Assembly: GCA_016713425.1 (NCBI GenBank) | Contig: JADJPE010000005.1 | Coordinates: 3,906,001 to 3,970,000 of the forward strand | Length of the DNA: 64,000 bases | Source: Deltaproteobacteria bacterium | Lineage (GTDB): Bacteria > Myxococcota > Kuafuiibacteriia > Kuafuiibacteriales > Kuafuiibacteriaceae | Reading direction: 5' to 3' | Shown: positions 24,946 through 33,793 of the stretch, one piece after another | How the letters are laid out: every line of letters starts with the position of its first letter | How positions within the stretch are numbered: the first letter of the stretch is position 1 | Made by a program: the position numbers and the translations under genes | Notes under the pieces: model-generated | What the model was told of the DNA's origin: nothing | Database searches by the model: none | What the model saw: the letters and a program-made list of their open reading frames with translations, nothing else

Positions 24946-26412
24946 CTAGCACAGCGACAATCGGATCCGGAACCTCGCTCCGCCCCACGGGCTATTGCTC
25001 ACTTCGAGTGTGCCCCCATGGTCTTCGACCGTCTTCTTCGCGAGGGCGAGCCCGAGACCCGTACCCTGCTGCCGCGTTGTGAAGAAGGGTCGAAAGATCG
25101 CGGCCCGATCGGCCTCTGGCACGCCAGGGCCGTCGTCCTCGACGGTGACCTCGAGGCCCTCACCGGTGCGCGCAGCTCGGATGAGTACGCGCCCGCCTTC
25201 GGGAGCAGCCTGCACCGCGTTCTGTGCGAGGTTCAGAATGGCGCGCTTCATCGCGTCGGGGTCCAACAGCACCTCGAGGTGGGCCTGTGTGGCGTCGATC
25301 TCGATCGTGACCCGGACGTTGGCGCGTTCGGCTTTGGGGCGGACGATGGTCGGGATGTCTTCGACCAGTTCTCGAAGGGGCACGGTCTTGACTTGCGGCT
25401 TCTTGCTGCGCGCGAAGCTCAAGAAATCATTGACGACCCTCGAGAGGACGCCAAGCTCCTTGAGGATCTTCAGCACGTGGCTCTTCCGTGGATCACCGTC
25501 ATCCATGTCATCTTTGAGAAGGCCGCCGAAGAGTTCGATGCCGCCCAGCGGATTTCGAACCTCATGCGCGATGCCGGCGACCATCATCTGCATCTCCTCG
25601 TTCCGCGCTTTCAGTGCCTCGGCCATCGTCTGCATGCTGTTTGACAGGAGCGCGATCTCCCGGGGACCACCGGCGGGAGGGCGCACATCGAGATGACCTT
25701 CGCCGATCTTCTGAGCGGCCTCCGACAACCGTGAAAGCGGCATCGAAACGGTGCGCGCTGAAAGGATGGCCAAAATGGTGAGCAGCACGACGCCGGCCAG
25801 CGCGACAACCGCGACCGTGCCGCGGAGCGTCTCGATATCCTTGTAGTAGTCGGCGGGGGCATCGACGCCCACGATGCCGGCGACCGAACCGGTTTGATCG
25901 CGGAAGGGCGCATAGCCCGTCTTGAACAGTCGTCCGTCGATGGAGCGGAAGAGAAACGACGCCGCACCTTGCCCCGCCCGCACGATGCCGAGCTCGTGCC
26001 GATCGAATTGGGCCCGCCCGTACTCGTCGCCAACTTTCATCGCGTTCGAAGTGTCGAGAATGGCCGTGGTCGAGAGGTCGCTCTCCGTGGGCCCGACGTG
26101 GACCAAGAAGATCCTCTCGACGCTGGTCGCCTCCTTGAGCCGATCGAGTTTCGCGATCGCGCTCCGAGCTGGCCTGGACGCGTCGTCGCCTGGTTCGAGG
26201 AGGAGAAGGCGGGGATCGAGGAGCGCGGCGGCCGATTCGGCGACGACAATGAGTCGAGCGCCAAGAGCTGTCTCGAGGGCGCGCGTTGCGACGACTTCCG
26301 CGAAGTACGCGACCAGGCAGATCACGAGCAGCGCAGGCGCAACCAGCGCGACAAACAGCTGGTGTTGAACGCGGAGAGATCGAATCACGGGCGGTCGGCT
26401 CATCGTCGACAT
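24946..26412 (-). CDS. Membrane sensor histidine kinase (partner of the NtrC-type regulator)
   Basis: 488 residues. Membrane segments at about 19-42 and 202-225 enclose a periplasmic sensor of about 160 residues with a single-Cache-like pattern (FKTGYAPFRDQTGSVAGIVGVDAPADYY). A HAMP linker (about 225-278), a dimerisation helix with the H-box AGIAHEVRNPLGGIELF (His near 287), an N-box ILNLAQNAVQAAPEGG, then DDGPGVP and TGLGLALAKKTVEDHGG follow. All catalytic boxes look intact. The ligand is unknown. It is upstream of the response regulator by 15 bases. Confidence 0.93.
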   Translation of the reverse strand: MSTMSRPPVIRSLRVQHQLFVALVAPALLVICLVAYFAEVVATRALETALGARLIVVAESAAALLDPRLLLLEPGDDASRPARSAIAKLDRLKEATSVERIFLVHVGPTESDLSTTAILDTSNAMKVGDEYGRAQFDRHELGIVRAGQGAASFLFRSIDGRLFKTGYAPFRDQTGSVAGIVGVDAPADYYKDIETLRGTVAVVALAGVVLLTILAILSARTVSMPLSRLSEAAQKIGEGHLDVRPPAGGPREIALLSNSMQTMAEALKARNEEMQMMVAGIAHEVRNPLGGIELFGGLLKDDMDDGDPRKSHVLKILKELGVLSRVVNDFLSFARSKKPQVKTVPLRELVEDIPTIVRPKAERANVRVTIEIDATQAHLEVLLDPDAMKRAILNLAQNAVQAAPEGGRVLIRAARTGEGLEVTVEDDGPGVPEADRAAIFRPFFTTRQQGTGLGLALAKKTVEDHGGTLEVSNSPWGGARFRIRLSLC

Positions 26413-26463
26413 CGCACGATCGCGAAGCGAGAGTCGAGTGGGATTCGCGGAGGCCTGAGCCTA

Positions 26464-26488
26464 GCGATGGCGATAGCGATGGCGATGG
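26464..26488. repeat. GCGATG hexamer repeat
   Basis: About four hexamer units of GCGATG (one with GCGATA) lie in the 92-base spacer between the histidine kinase start and the korB stop. Confidence 0.75.
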
Positions 26489-26504
26489 CACGCCTGAGCG
26501 TGTG

Positions 26505-27536
26505 CTACTCGATGGACCAAGTCTCGCCCGACTCGAGGAGCGCCTGGATGTCGCCCTCGCCGAACTGCTTTTTTACCCGTTCGATTTGCTGATGGGCTTC
26601 CTGTTCATAGACGTCGCGTTTCACGTCTCGGAAGACACCGATCGGCACCGGAAACTCGGGCGGCTGGAATCGCGAAAGCAAGAACGCCATCGCCCCCGAC
26701 TGCTCATGGGCGTCGAACACCAAGATGTCTTTCTCGGTCACGCCGTTGACCCCGAGCTCGACCACTTCCGGGGTGAGTCCCTGCACGCCCCCGAGCCGAA
26801 TCCCACGCTTCTTGTCCTTGCCGAACAGCAGCGGCATTCCGTGTTCGATGTGGAGCTGTTGGTCGGCCTTGACGTCTTTGCCGGTGATGCTTTCGAACGC
26901 ACCGTCATTGAAGACGTTACAGTTCTGGTAAACCTCGACAAACGCCGATCCCTGGTGGGCGGCCGCGCGCTCGAGCACTTGACCGAGGTGCTTCGGCTCG
27001 ACGTCGATGGAACGGGCGACGAAGGTTGCTTCTGCGCCCAGCGCGACCGAGATGGGGTTGAATGGATGGTCGACGGATCCGAACGGCGTCGACTTCGTCT
27101 TCTTTCCCTGCTCCGAGGTTGGCGAGTACTGGCCCTTCGTCAGACCGTAGATCCGGTTGTTGAAGAGGACGATTTTGATGCCGATGTTTCGGCGCAGCGC
27201 GTGAATCAGGTGGTTGCCGCCGATCGAGAGTGCGTCGCCGTCGCCGGTCGCAACCCAAACCGACAGATCCGGGTTCGCGAGCTTGATTCCGGTGGCGATC
27301 GCGGGCGCACGCCCGTGGATGCTGTGGAACCCGTAGGTCTCCATGTAATAGGGAAAGCGGCTCGAGCAGCCGATGCCCGAGACGAACACGATCTTCTCGC
27401 GCGGCACGCCCAGGTTGGGCAGGGCGCGTTGGACGGAGGCCAAGATTGCGTAGTCGCCGCAGCCCGGGCACCACCGCACTTCCTGGTCGGTTTGAAAGTC
27501 CTTGCGCGTGAGCTTAACAGTTTCTTGCGTTGTCAT
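26505..27536 (-). CDS. korB: 2-oxoacid:ferredoxin oxidoreductase, beta subunit (KorB)
   Basis: 343 residues with the thiamine-diphosphate-binding subunit signature: WCPGCGDYAIL near residue 22-32, SGIGCSSRFPYY near 53-64, GRAPAIATGIKLANP near 74-88, and the ThDP/Mg motif GDGDALSIGGNHLIHALRRNI near 95-115 with FNNRIYGLTKGQYSPT. The family oxidises 2-oxoglutarate (or another 2-oxoacid) plus CoA to the acyl-CoA with ferredoxin as electron acceptor. It lies 6 bases downstream of the alpha subunit gene. There are no separate ferredoxin-like (delta) subunit genes nearby, which matches the two-subunit KorAB type of aerobes and actinobacteria. Confidence 0.94.
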   Translation of the reverse strand: MTTQETVKLTRKDFQTDQEVRWCPGCGDYAILASVQRALPNLGVPREKIVFVSGIGCSSRFPYYMETYGFHSIHGRAPAIATGIKLANPDLSVWVATGDGDALSIGGNHLIHALRRNIGIKIVLFNNRIYGLTKGQYSPTSEQGKKTKSTPFGSVDHPFNPISVALGAEATFVARSIDVEPKHLGQVLERAAAHQGSAFVEVYQNCNVFNDGAFESITGKDVKADQQLHIEHGMPLLFGKDKKRGIRLGGVQGLTPEVVELGVNGVTEKDILVFDAHEQSGAMAFLLSRFQPPEFPVPIGVFRDVKRDVYEQEAHQQIERVKKQFGEGDIQALLESGETWSIE

Positions 27537-27542
27537 GGTGCG

Positions 27543-29426
27543 CTACTTCCCGAGCAGTTGGTTGATTCGATCCAGGATCTCATCGACCCGGAACGGCTTG
27601 CCCTGGATCTTGTTCAGGCCGATCACGGGGAGAAGGAACTTGCCTCGAAGATAGAAAGCGAGCTGACCGAGGTTGAGCTCCGGGACGAGGACTTTGTCGA
27701 AGCGCCTCAAGACCTCCTCGGTGTTCTTTGGCAGAGGATTCAAGTATCGAAGCTGAGCGTGCGATACGTCGAGGCCTTGCGCACGTGCGGTCTGCACCGC
27801 TTGTCTGACCGAGCCAAACGTCGATCCCCACGACAAGACGAGCAGCTTACCACCTTTCTCGGCGCCGAATACGTCGAGGTCGGGGATGTCTTGGGCGATG
27901 TTGTCGATCTTGTCCTGACGGACGTGGATCATTCGTTCATGGTTCTCTGGGTCGTAGGAGATGTGCCCGCTGTTGAAGTCCTTCTCGAGCCCACCGATCC
28001 GATGCTCCAAACCGGGCGTGCCAGGTACGGCCCAGACGCGAGCCAGTGTCTTCGGGTCGCGCATGAAAGGCTGGAACCCATTCTTCTCGGTCCAGAACTT
28101 CGTCGGGATCGCGGGCAGCGATTCGAGCTTCGGGATCATCCACGGCTCGGATCCATTGGCGAGATATCCATCCGTGAGGACGAAGATCGGGGTCATGTAC
28201 TTGAGCGCGATGCGGCACGCCTCGAAGGTCATCTGGAAGCAATCCGATGGCGTTGCCGCCGCGATGACCGCCACCGGACACTCCCCGTTGCGGCCGAACA
28301 GGGCCTGGTACAGATCGGCTTGCTCGGTCTTTGTCGGCAGACCGGTCGAGGGACCGCCGCGCTGCACATTGATGATCACGAGCGGCAGCTCCACGCCGAC
28401 CGCGAGGCCGATGGCTTCGCTCTTGAGCGCGATGCCGGGCCCTGACGAGCCGGTGATTGCGAGCTGTCCGGCAAACGCGGCGCCGATCGTTGCGCCGATG
28501 GCGGCGATCTCGTCCTCGGCCTGAAATGTCGAGACACCGAAGCTCTTGAAGTGAGAGAGCTCGTGCAAGATGTCAGACGCGGGCGTGATCGGGTAGCTCC
28601 CATAGAAAAGTGGCACGCCGGATTTCTTGGCGGCGACGAGTGCGCCCCAGGCGGCCGCTTGGTTCCCGTTGATCGTCCGGTAGAGACCGGGCGCAAGTTT
28701 GGCGGGGCCTATCTGGTAGACCTCTTCGATGATCTCCGCGTTTTCGCCGTAAAGATAACCGGCCTTGAGCGCGATGCGGTTGCCTTCCGCGATCACGGGC
28801 TTCGCTGAGAACTTGCTCTCGATGTAGCGAAGCGTGGGCTCGAGCGGACGGCTGTAGAGGTAGTAGATGAGCCCGAGGGTCCAGAAGTTTTTCGCGCGCG
28901 CGACTTCCTTGAACGACAAGCCGAGATCTCGGAGCGCCGTTTCGACCTGCGTCGTGACATCGACGGTGACGAGGCGATAACGCGCGAGACTACCATCTTC
29001 GAGGGGATTGTGATCGTAGCCTGCGCGCTCGATGTTGGCCTTGGTGAAGGCATCGCGGTTGATGATGAGCAGGCCCCCCATCTTCAGGTCCGGCAAATTG
29101 ACTTTCAAGGCCGCTGGGTTCATGGCGACGAGCACGTCTGGCTCGTCTCCCGGCGTGTACACGTCCCGCGCGGCGAGGTTGACCTGGAAGCCAGAGACTC
29201 CGAACGTGGTTCCCGCAGGCGCGCGGATCTCGGCCGGGAAGTCGGGGAACGTCGCGAGATCGTTCCCGAGCGTCGCCGAGGTATTCGAAAACTGGGTGCC
29301 GGTGAGCTGCATGCCGTCACCCGAGTCGCCCGAGAATCGAATCACTGCGGACTCGACATCGGTGCGATGTTTCGATGAATGTTTGTGGGATGGGTCCGCG
29401 ACTGGCGGATTGTGAGCTTGTGTCAT
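27543..29426 (-). CDS. korA: 2-oxoacid:ferredoxin oxidoreductase, gamma-alpha fused subunit (KorA)
   Basis: 627 residues from the ATG at 29426. The N-terminal part (about 25-195) is the gamma domain (FSGDSGDGMQLTGTQFS, FPAEIRAPAGTTFGVSGFQV), and the rest is the alpha pyrimidine-binding domain (GNQAAAWGALVAAKKSG, ITPASDILHELS, GSSGPGIALKSEAIGLAVGVELPLVI, NVQRGGPSTGLPTKTEQ) with the C-terminal transketolase-like part. This gamma-alpha fusion is the usual KorA layout. With KorB it converts 2-oxoglutarate to succinyl-CoA in the TCA cycle. The start ATG shares the CATG at 29424-29427 with the opposite-strand frame of the next gene; upstream ATGs at 29459 and 29639 are possible but less likely. Confidence 0.93.
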   Translation of the reverse strand: MTQAHNPPVADPSHKHSSKHRTDVESAVIRFSGDSGDGMQLTGTQFSNTSATLGNDLATFPDFPAEIRAPAGTTFGVSGFQVNLAARDVYTPGDEPDVLVAMNPAALKVNLPDLKMGGLLIINRDAFTKANIERAGYDHNPLEDGSLARYRLVTVDVTTQVETALRDLGLSFKEVARAKNFWTLGLIYYLYSRPLEPTLRYIESKFSAKPVIAEGNRIALKAGYLYGENAEIIEEVYQIGPAKLAPGLYRTINGNQAAAWGALVAAKKSGVPLFYGSYPITPASDILHELSHFKSFGVSTFQAEDEIAAIGATIGAAFAGQLAITGSSGPGIALKSEAIGLAVGVELPLVIINVQRGGPSTGLPTKTEQADLYQALFGRNGECPVAVIAAATPSDCFQMTFEACRIALKYMTPIFVLTDGYLANGSEPWMIPKLESLPAIPTKFWTEKNGFQPFMRDPKTLARVWAVPGTPGLEHRIGGLEKDFNSGHISYDPENHERMIHVRQDKIDNIAQDIPDLDVFGAEKGGKLLVLSWGSTFGSVRQAVQTARAQGLDVSHAQLRYLNPLPKNTEEVLRRFDKVLVPELNLGQLAFYLRGKFLLPVIGLNKIQGKPFRVDEILDRINQLLGK

Positions 29427-30114
29427 GGGAGGACTCAGCGTCGTGCGACTCAATTCATCCATAGCACAGCCCGAGAAGTGGGCAACGGAGGGCCAGGTCG
29501 TCTCTTTTCTGACCCATTCCTTCAATTCGCCGTTGCGAGCCGGCTGCAGGCTCGGCCGGCGGCCGGCGCGTTCGAGCGTCCATTCTGCGGTGGCTGCTTT
29601 GGGCGTCGTCTTTTCTCTCTTGGCTTGTGATCTGGACACTAACCCCCCCCCGAGTCAGGACGGCGACCGCGCACATCCCATGGTGTTGACCGGGGTTCGG
29701 TTCGATCGCTTCGAGCGGGATGTCCTTCGGTATCGGGCCCAGCTTGGCTTGCTTACATTCGACCGCGTGTCGGGCGAGATCGACGGGACGTCGATCGAGG
29801 CCTTCGTACTCGACCCCCCAACACATTCGGTTCAGACCGTTGTCACGGCGCCCGTGGGGCGGGCTCACAAGCAAGCGAATGAGATCGTTCTTTCGGGTGG
29901 GGTCCGCGCGGTCGACGGGGACAATCGTACGCTAGCGACCGAGACGGCAACCTACCTCGTTGACCAAGATCTGCTCACCTCGACTTCCACCGTGATGCTG
30001 CTCGGCGACAATTTCCGCGCGACCGGGCGTCGGTTGCGAGGGCACCCGAAGGTTGGTCAGCTCGAAGTCGAGGGACCGGTGAGCGCACGCGTTGTTCCCC
30101 GCCAGATCCCATAG
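29425..30114 (+). CDS. LptC-like lipoprotein / LPS export periplasmic component
   Basis: Up to 229 residues. A hydrophobic segment ends in SLLACD, so the N-terminus is a lipidated or membrane-anchored signal. The rest matches the LptC beta-jellyroll pattern: GVRFDRFERDVLRYRAQLGLLTFDRVSGEIDG, DPPTHSVQTVVTAP, NEIVLSGGVRAVDGDNRTLATETATYLVDQDLL, MLLGDNFRATGRRLRGHP. LptC passes lipopolysaccharide from LptBFG to LptA. No lptA/B/F/G genes are in the window, so this is a family-level call. The start is unclear: the ATG at 29425 overlaps the korA start, and an internal TTG near 29533 would give a conventional leader. Its 3' end overlaps the glycosyltransferase by 183 bases on the other strand. Confidence 0.65.
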   Translation: MGGLSVVRLNSSIAQPEKWATEGQVVSFLTHSFNSPLRAGCRLGRRPARSSVHSAVAALGVVFSLLACDLDTNPPPSQDGDRAHPMVLTGVRFDRFERDVLRYRAQLGLLTFDRVSGEIDGTSIEAFVLDPPTHSVQTVVTAPVGRAHKQANEIVLSGGVRAVDGDNRTLATETATYLVDQDLLTSTSTVMLLGDNFRATGRRLRGHPKVGQLEVEGPVSARVVPRQIP

Positions 30115-31359
30115 ACGGCGAGAGACTTGAGACCAGCTCCTTCGCTCGGCTTCTTCGCGCGCTCGTTGAGACATCGTGGCGACGTGTTGGCACGCCTTCG
30201 ATAGGGCGATGGCAAGCGAGGTTGCATCGCAGTTTGCGAGTACGCCGGCTCCGCTCGCGAGGAGCTCCGGCATCGCACCGACGCGTGTCGAGACGATCGC
30301 GCATCCATGGGCCATGGCCTCGAGCACGCTGACCGGGAGGTTGTCCACGAAGCGACCGCGCGAGATCCCCGTGAACGCGAAGATGTCGTGCCGAGCGAAG
30401 AACGAAGGCTTTTCGCCTTCCAGCACCGGCGGACGGATCTCGACGCGCGCAGTTAGCCCAAGGCGGCGCGCGCGCTGCTCGAAGCGTGACCGCAGCGGCC
30501 CGTCCCCGGCGATGGTGAGCGTCAAATGAGGAACCTTGCTAACCGCCTCGAGCAGAAGTTCGAAGCCCTTGATCGGTATGAAGCGACCCATGGCGCAGAC
30601 GGCCTTTGCGCGTGGCGACGGGGGCCGAACGCACGATTGAGCGCCTGTGGCCGATGAGTGGCTCGAGGGCTCGATTCTGACCTGATGGTGGGTGCGGGCG
30701 GGCAGTCGAACGCCCAGCGGCAAGATGATCGGGTTCCGCGAGAGTCCTTCGCGTTCGAGCGTCTGCGCGAGGAACTTGCTCGTCGCGAATACCGGCATAT
30801 TGGTCTCAATCCACCGCGCGATCCGGCGACCGACGGGCCCCAGGGTGGCTAGGAGATGGACGTCAGAGCTGTGCGCGAGGGCGGCCGAAGGCACATCGAG
30901 GCCTGCGCTTCGAAGTGCGAGACCTGAAGGTACGAGCCAATGCGCAACGACGAGATCGGGCGCGAACGCATCGGACTTGCGCCGGAGCGCCCTCGTCATC
31001 TGCTTGAGGAAGCCAGGCACCATGAAGAGACCGTCTGGGCGCCGGCGGAGCTGATCCAAAATGCCCATGGGCCCGGTGACGGCCGAGGATCGCCACCCTG
31101 GGTACTCGAATCGCTCGATCGAGATGCCGTCGAGACATTCGTGACTGGCACTCGAGGGGACCCGAGGTGTAACGATGCTGCAGCTTGCGCCGGCCCTTCT
31201 GAGCGCAACGGCCATCTCGTGAACAAAGCGTGCACGGAAGTCCGAAGCTCCGGCCGGGTAGGAGGACGTCACCATCAAGACCCGTCGACCGAGCCACTGC
31301 ATGCCGGTGCTTTCACCATCTTCGGCGGATTGCTGTGCGATGTCTTGAAGCCGTGTCAT
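29932..31359 (-). CDS. Group 1 (GT4-like) glycosyltransferase with antisense-overlapping tail
   Basis: 475 residues. N-terminal Rossmann half: VLMVTSSYPAGASDFRARFVHEMAVALRRAG; C-terminal half with the nucleotide-sugar signature: AMGRFIPIKGFELLLEAV, IAGDGPLRSRFEQRARRLGL, then the EX7E-type block DNLPVSVLEAMAHGCAIVSTRVGAMPELL. GT4-type enzymes add a sugar to lipid- or polysaccharide-linked acceptors on the cytoplasmic side. The catalytic fold should end near residue 420 (SWSQVSRRLWDLAG); the final ~55 residues are read antisense through the LptC-like gene and look like translated noise. The ATG at 31359 overlaps the J-domain gene stop (ATGA), so it is coupled to that gene. Confidence 0.88.
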   Translation of the reverse strand: MTRLQDIAQQSAEDGESTGMQWLGRRVLMVTSSYPAGASDFRARFVHEMAVALRRAGASCSIVTPRVPSSASHECLDGISIERFEYPGWRSSAVTGPMGILDQLRRRPDGLFMVPGFLKQMTRALRRKSDAFAPDLVVAHWLVPSGLALRSAGLDVPSAALAHSSDVHLLATLGPVGRRIARWIETNMPVFATSKFLAQTLEREGLSRNPIILPLGVRLPARTHHQVRIEPSSHSSATGAQSCVRPPSPRAKAVCAMGRFIPIKGFELLLEAVSKVPHLTLTIAGDGPLRSRFEQRARRLGLTARVEIRPPVLEGEKPSFFARHDIFAFTGISRGRFVDNLPVSVLEAMAHGCAIVSTRVGAMPELLASGAGVLANCDATSLAIALSKACQHVATMSQRAREEAERRSWSQVSRRLWDLAGNNACAHRSLDFELTNLRVPSQPTPGRAEIVAEQHHGGSRGEQILVNEVGCRLGR

Positions 31360-31829
31360 ACCGCGTCCGGCGGGCGATTCTTTGACCTATCGCGACGGAG
31401 GTCACGCTTGCTGTCCTCCTCATCGAGGTGTGCGAGAAGACCTTCGTAGGCTTTGCGCAACTCGAGCAGGAGCTTGGTTGCTGTCGCTTGGCGCTCCACA
31501 TCGCTGTGATGGCGATCCGGGTGGTAAAGACGTACGAGGCGCCGATAGGCGGCTTTGACGGACACGCGGGGGGCTCCGACGGGAAGCTCAAGGTTTGCGT
31601 AGTATCGATGGATTCGATCTTGTTCCGGCGTGAGGGGGGCCGTCTCCGGGTGAGTGAACGCCTCTGGCTCTGGTCTTTGCGATCGTGATGGCTGGTCATC
31701 CGATGGCTCGTCATCGAATGACCACGCCGTCGCATCGCGACCGCGGCCGGGCTGCTCTCCCACGATTCGTCGGGCCGCATCGTAGATCTCGGCCCGCGCG
31801 AGATTGAGCAGTCGGCGCCCGAGACTCAT
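31356..31829 (-). CDS. J-domain (DnaJ-like) protein
   Basis: 157 residues from the ATG at 31829, which overlaps the kinase stop (ATGA); the longer frame from 31895 begins inside the kinase gene and is rejected. A J domain covers about residues 74-145 (RYYANLELP... VKAAYRRLVRLYHPDRHHSDVERQ), with the essential HPD at 103-105. The first 70 residues are charged and Pro/Ser-rich. There is no Gly/Phe or zinc-finger region, so it is a minimal J protein able to stimulate DnaK but not a full DnaJ. It sits between a Ser/Thr kinase and a glycosyltransferase in an overlapping chain, which is an unusual place for a chaperone helper. Confidence 0.85.
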   Translation of the reverse strand: MSLGRRLLNLARAEIYDAARRIVGEQPGRGRDATAWSFDDEPSDDQPSRSQRPEPEAFTHPETAPLTPEQDRIHRYYANLELPVGAPRVSVKAAYRRLVRLYHPDRHHSDVERQATATKLLLELRKAYEGLLAHLDEEDSKRDLRRDRSKNRPPDAV

Positions 31830-33766
31830 GGATGGCGCACTTCCATTTCTAGACAATCGGACACCCGATCTGGATTGAACGAAATATAAATCCAACGGTC
31901 GATGCAGTCGCGCGTCGACCGTTTGAGCGCCACACCTTCGATGAGCTGCTGCACCTCCCGTTCCGACTGCGCGGCTCGGATTCGCGCCTGAAGGGGCTTC
32001 AAGCCCGCGTTCTTTGGAGGTTTTCTTGAGGCCGATTCGGCGTTGGCTTTTTCCCCGAGGTCCGCTGGGGGCGGCGGCGGCCCAGGTTCCGTTCTCTCGG
32101 ACGATGGCGTTGGGGTTCGAGCCGCTTTCGCTTTCCCGATCACCTTGGACTCTGACGGGCGGTTGTGGGTGGCCATCGTGCCCGCGGCCCCCGATAGGGA
32201 ATCCTGACCGCCGGTGGGGGTGCTCGAGGGTGCCGGAGCGGCGATGACTTTCGGGTCGGACGAGGCGACCGGCCGCGGCGGGCTCGTCACGACCCTTGTT
32301 CGCGGGGTCGCCGTCGCGCTCACGCGTCCGGCGGGCTGGATGATCGTTGGTGTGCGAGATTGCCGAACCAAGACCAAGGCGACAATGACCGTCGCGAGCG
32401 CTCCGATGGCCAAGACGACGGCGGAAATCAGGGCTCGGTTCTTGGGCTTTGCGCGCGTCCCGGGCGGGAGAGCCCCGGGGGGTCCGAGCCCTGGCCCTAG
32501 GTCATGGCTCGGGCCTGGATTTCGGCCCGTCGGCTCGATCGCGCCGGCGGCAATGTTGGCGGACCCCGAACCGAGCATCGCAAGTTGCGTTGCACGCGTC
32601 GGATCTTCACTTGGGTCTATGATGCGGGTCGGGGTCGGGAATTCGGGAGAGACAAGGGCCTTGCTCTCCTCTCCGACCGCGCCAACCCGGGTTGCGACAA
32701 ACTCCGGGGCATCTCGGACCCGGGTTGGATCCTGTGTATGTTCGCCCAAGGCCGCGTCGGTGACCCATTGATGAGCCACCTCCCGCTCTTCTGGAAAGAG
32801 CTCGGAGACGAAGACGCCGATGTCCCGATGCTCAGTCGCGGAGAGCTGGGGGGCCGCGCGCAGCAAGGCTTGGCGTAAGGCCTCGGCTGTCGGGTACCGT
32901 ACTTCCCGGTCTTTCTCGAGCGCCTTGGCGAAAACCGCGTCGAGCGAATTTGGGAGCGATGGGTTCAGCTCCGACAGGGGTTTGGGCCTGACCGTGACGA
33001 CCGCACGCAGAATGTCGCTCGGCGTCTCACCTCGAACGAAGGGCCGGCCACTCAACATTTCATACAAGACCACCGAGAACGAGTAGAGGTCACTTCGCCG
33101 ATCAACGGGCTCGGCCACGGCCTGCTCGGGCGACATGTACCGGAGCGTGCCGAGGACCATCCCGGGAGCCGTTCGAAATGAACCCAGGTTCGTTCGAGCC
33201 AACCCGAAGTCAATGATCTTCACGTCACCTTCGTAGGTGAGCATCACGTTGCGAGGTGACAGATCACGATGCACGATCTCGAGGTGATGACCCTCTGAGT
33301 CGCGGTACTCATGTGCGAAATCGAGCGCCGTGAGAACATGCTGGGCGGTTGTCAGGCTGAGCGCGGGAGGCAGCATCTTATCGGACGCCGCGAGCTTTCG
33401 CATCATTGTCTCGAGATCTTGTCCGGCGATGAACTCCACCGCGATGTAGAACGCCTCGTCCTGCCGTCCGGCATCGATGAGTCGCGCGATCCCCGGATGA
33501 TCGAGCTCCGATGCGACGGAGGCCTCGCGAAGGAATCGATTGGCGACTACGTGGTCTTGCGCAAGGTGAGGATGCAGTTGTTTGATGACACAAAGGACCT
33601 CTGAGCCCCTGCGTTGGGCCAACCACACGGTCGCCATGCCGCCCGAGGCCAGCTTCTCGAGCGGCACATAGCCCGGAATGCTCGGTGGTTGGGCCGGTGC
33701 ATTGATGGGTGCAACGGGGCCCGAAGTGCGACCGGGGCCGCCGGAGGGATTGGAACCATCGGTCAT
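31826..33766 (-). CDS. Membrane Ser/Thr protein kinase
   Basis: 646 residues. The kinase domain is at about 33-300: glycine loop LASGGMATVWLA, IKQLHPHL lysine, HRDLSPRNVML near 170 (Ser replaces the usual Lys of HRDLKP, as in several myxobacterial kinases), DFGLA, and YMSPEQAV. Next comes a regulatory linker rich in Pro/Thr, a single membrane segment near 440-462 (ALISAVVLAIGALATVIVALVLV), and a Pro/Ser/Ala-rich periplasmic part ending in a short charged domain. It starts 27 bases after the FHA/GAF/cyclase-like gene and overlaps the J-domain gene by 4 bases. Likely phosphorylates a neighbour with an FHA domain; this is inference from gene order. Confidence 0.92.
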   Translation of the reverse strand: MTDGSNPSGGPGRTSGPVAPINAPAQPPSIPGYVPLEKLASGGMATVWLAQRRGSEVLCVIKQLHPHLAQDHVVANRFLREASVASELDHPGIARLIDAGRQDEAFYIAVEFIAGQDLETMMRKLAASDKMLPPALSLTTAQHVLTALDFAHEYRDSEGHHLEIVHRDLSPRNVMLTYEGDVKIIDFGLARTNLGSFRTAPGMVLGTLRYMSPEQAVAEPVDRRSDLYSFSVVLYEMLSGRPFVRGETPSDILRAVVTVRPKPLSELNPSLPNSLDAVFAKALEKDREVRYPTAEALRQALLRAAPQLSATEHRDIGVFVSELFPEEREVAHQWVTDAALGEHTQDPTRVRDAPEFVATRVGAVGEESKALVSPEFPTPTRIIDPSEDPTRATQLAMLGSGSANIAAGAIEPTGRNPGPSHDLGPGLGPPGALPPGTRAKPKNRALISAVVLAIGALATVIVALVLVRQSRTPTIIQPAGRVSATATPRTRVVTSPPRPVASSDPKVIAAPAPSSTPTGGQDSLSGAAGTMATHNRPSESKVIGKAKAARTPTPSSERTEPGPPPPPADLGEKANAESASRKPPKNAGLKPLQARIRAAQSEREVQQLIEGVALKRSTRDCIDRWIYISFNPDRVSDCLEMEVRHP

Positions 33767-33793
33767 GGACTACTCTTTGCGCACCGTTCCGAT

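Noticed and set aside
26286..28445. Plus-strand frame of 719 codons opposite the histidine kinase and korAB
   Set aside because: Antisense to three genes with complete motifs; composition typical of a high-GC mirror frame and no family pattern.
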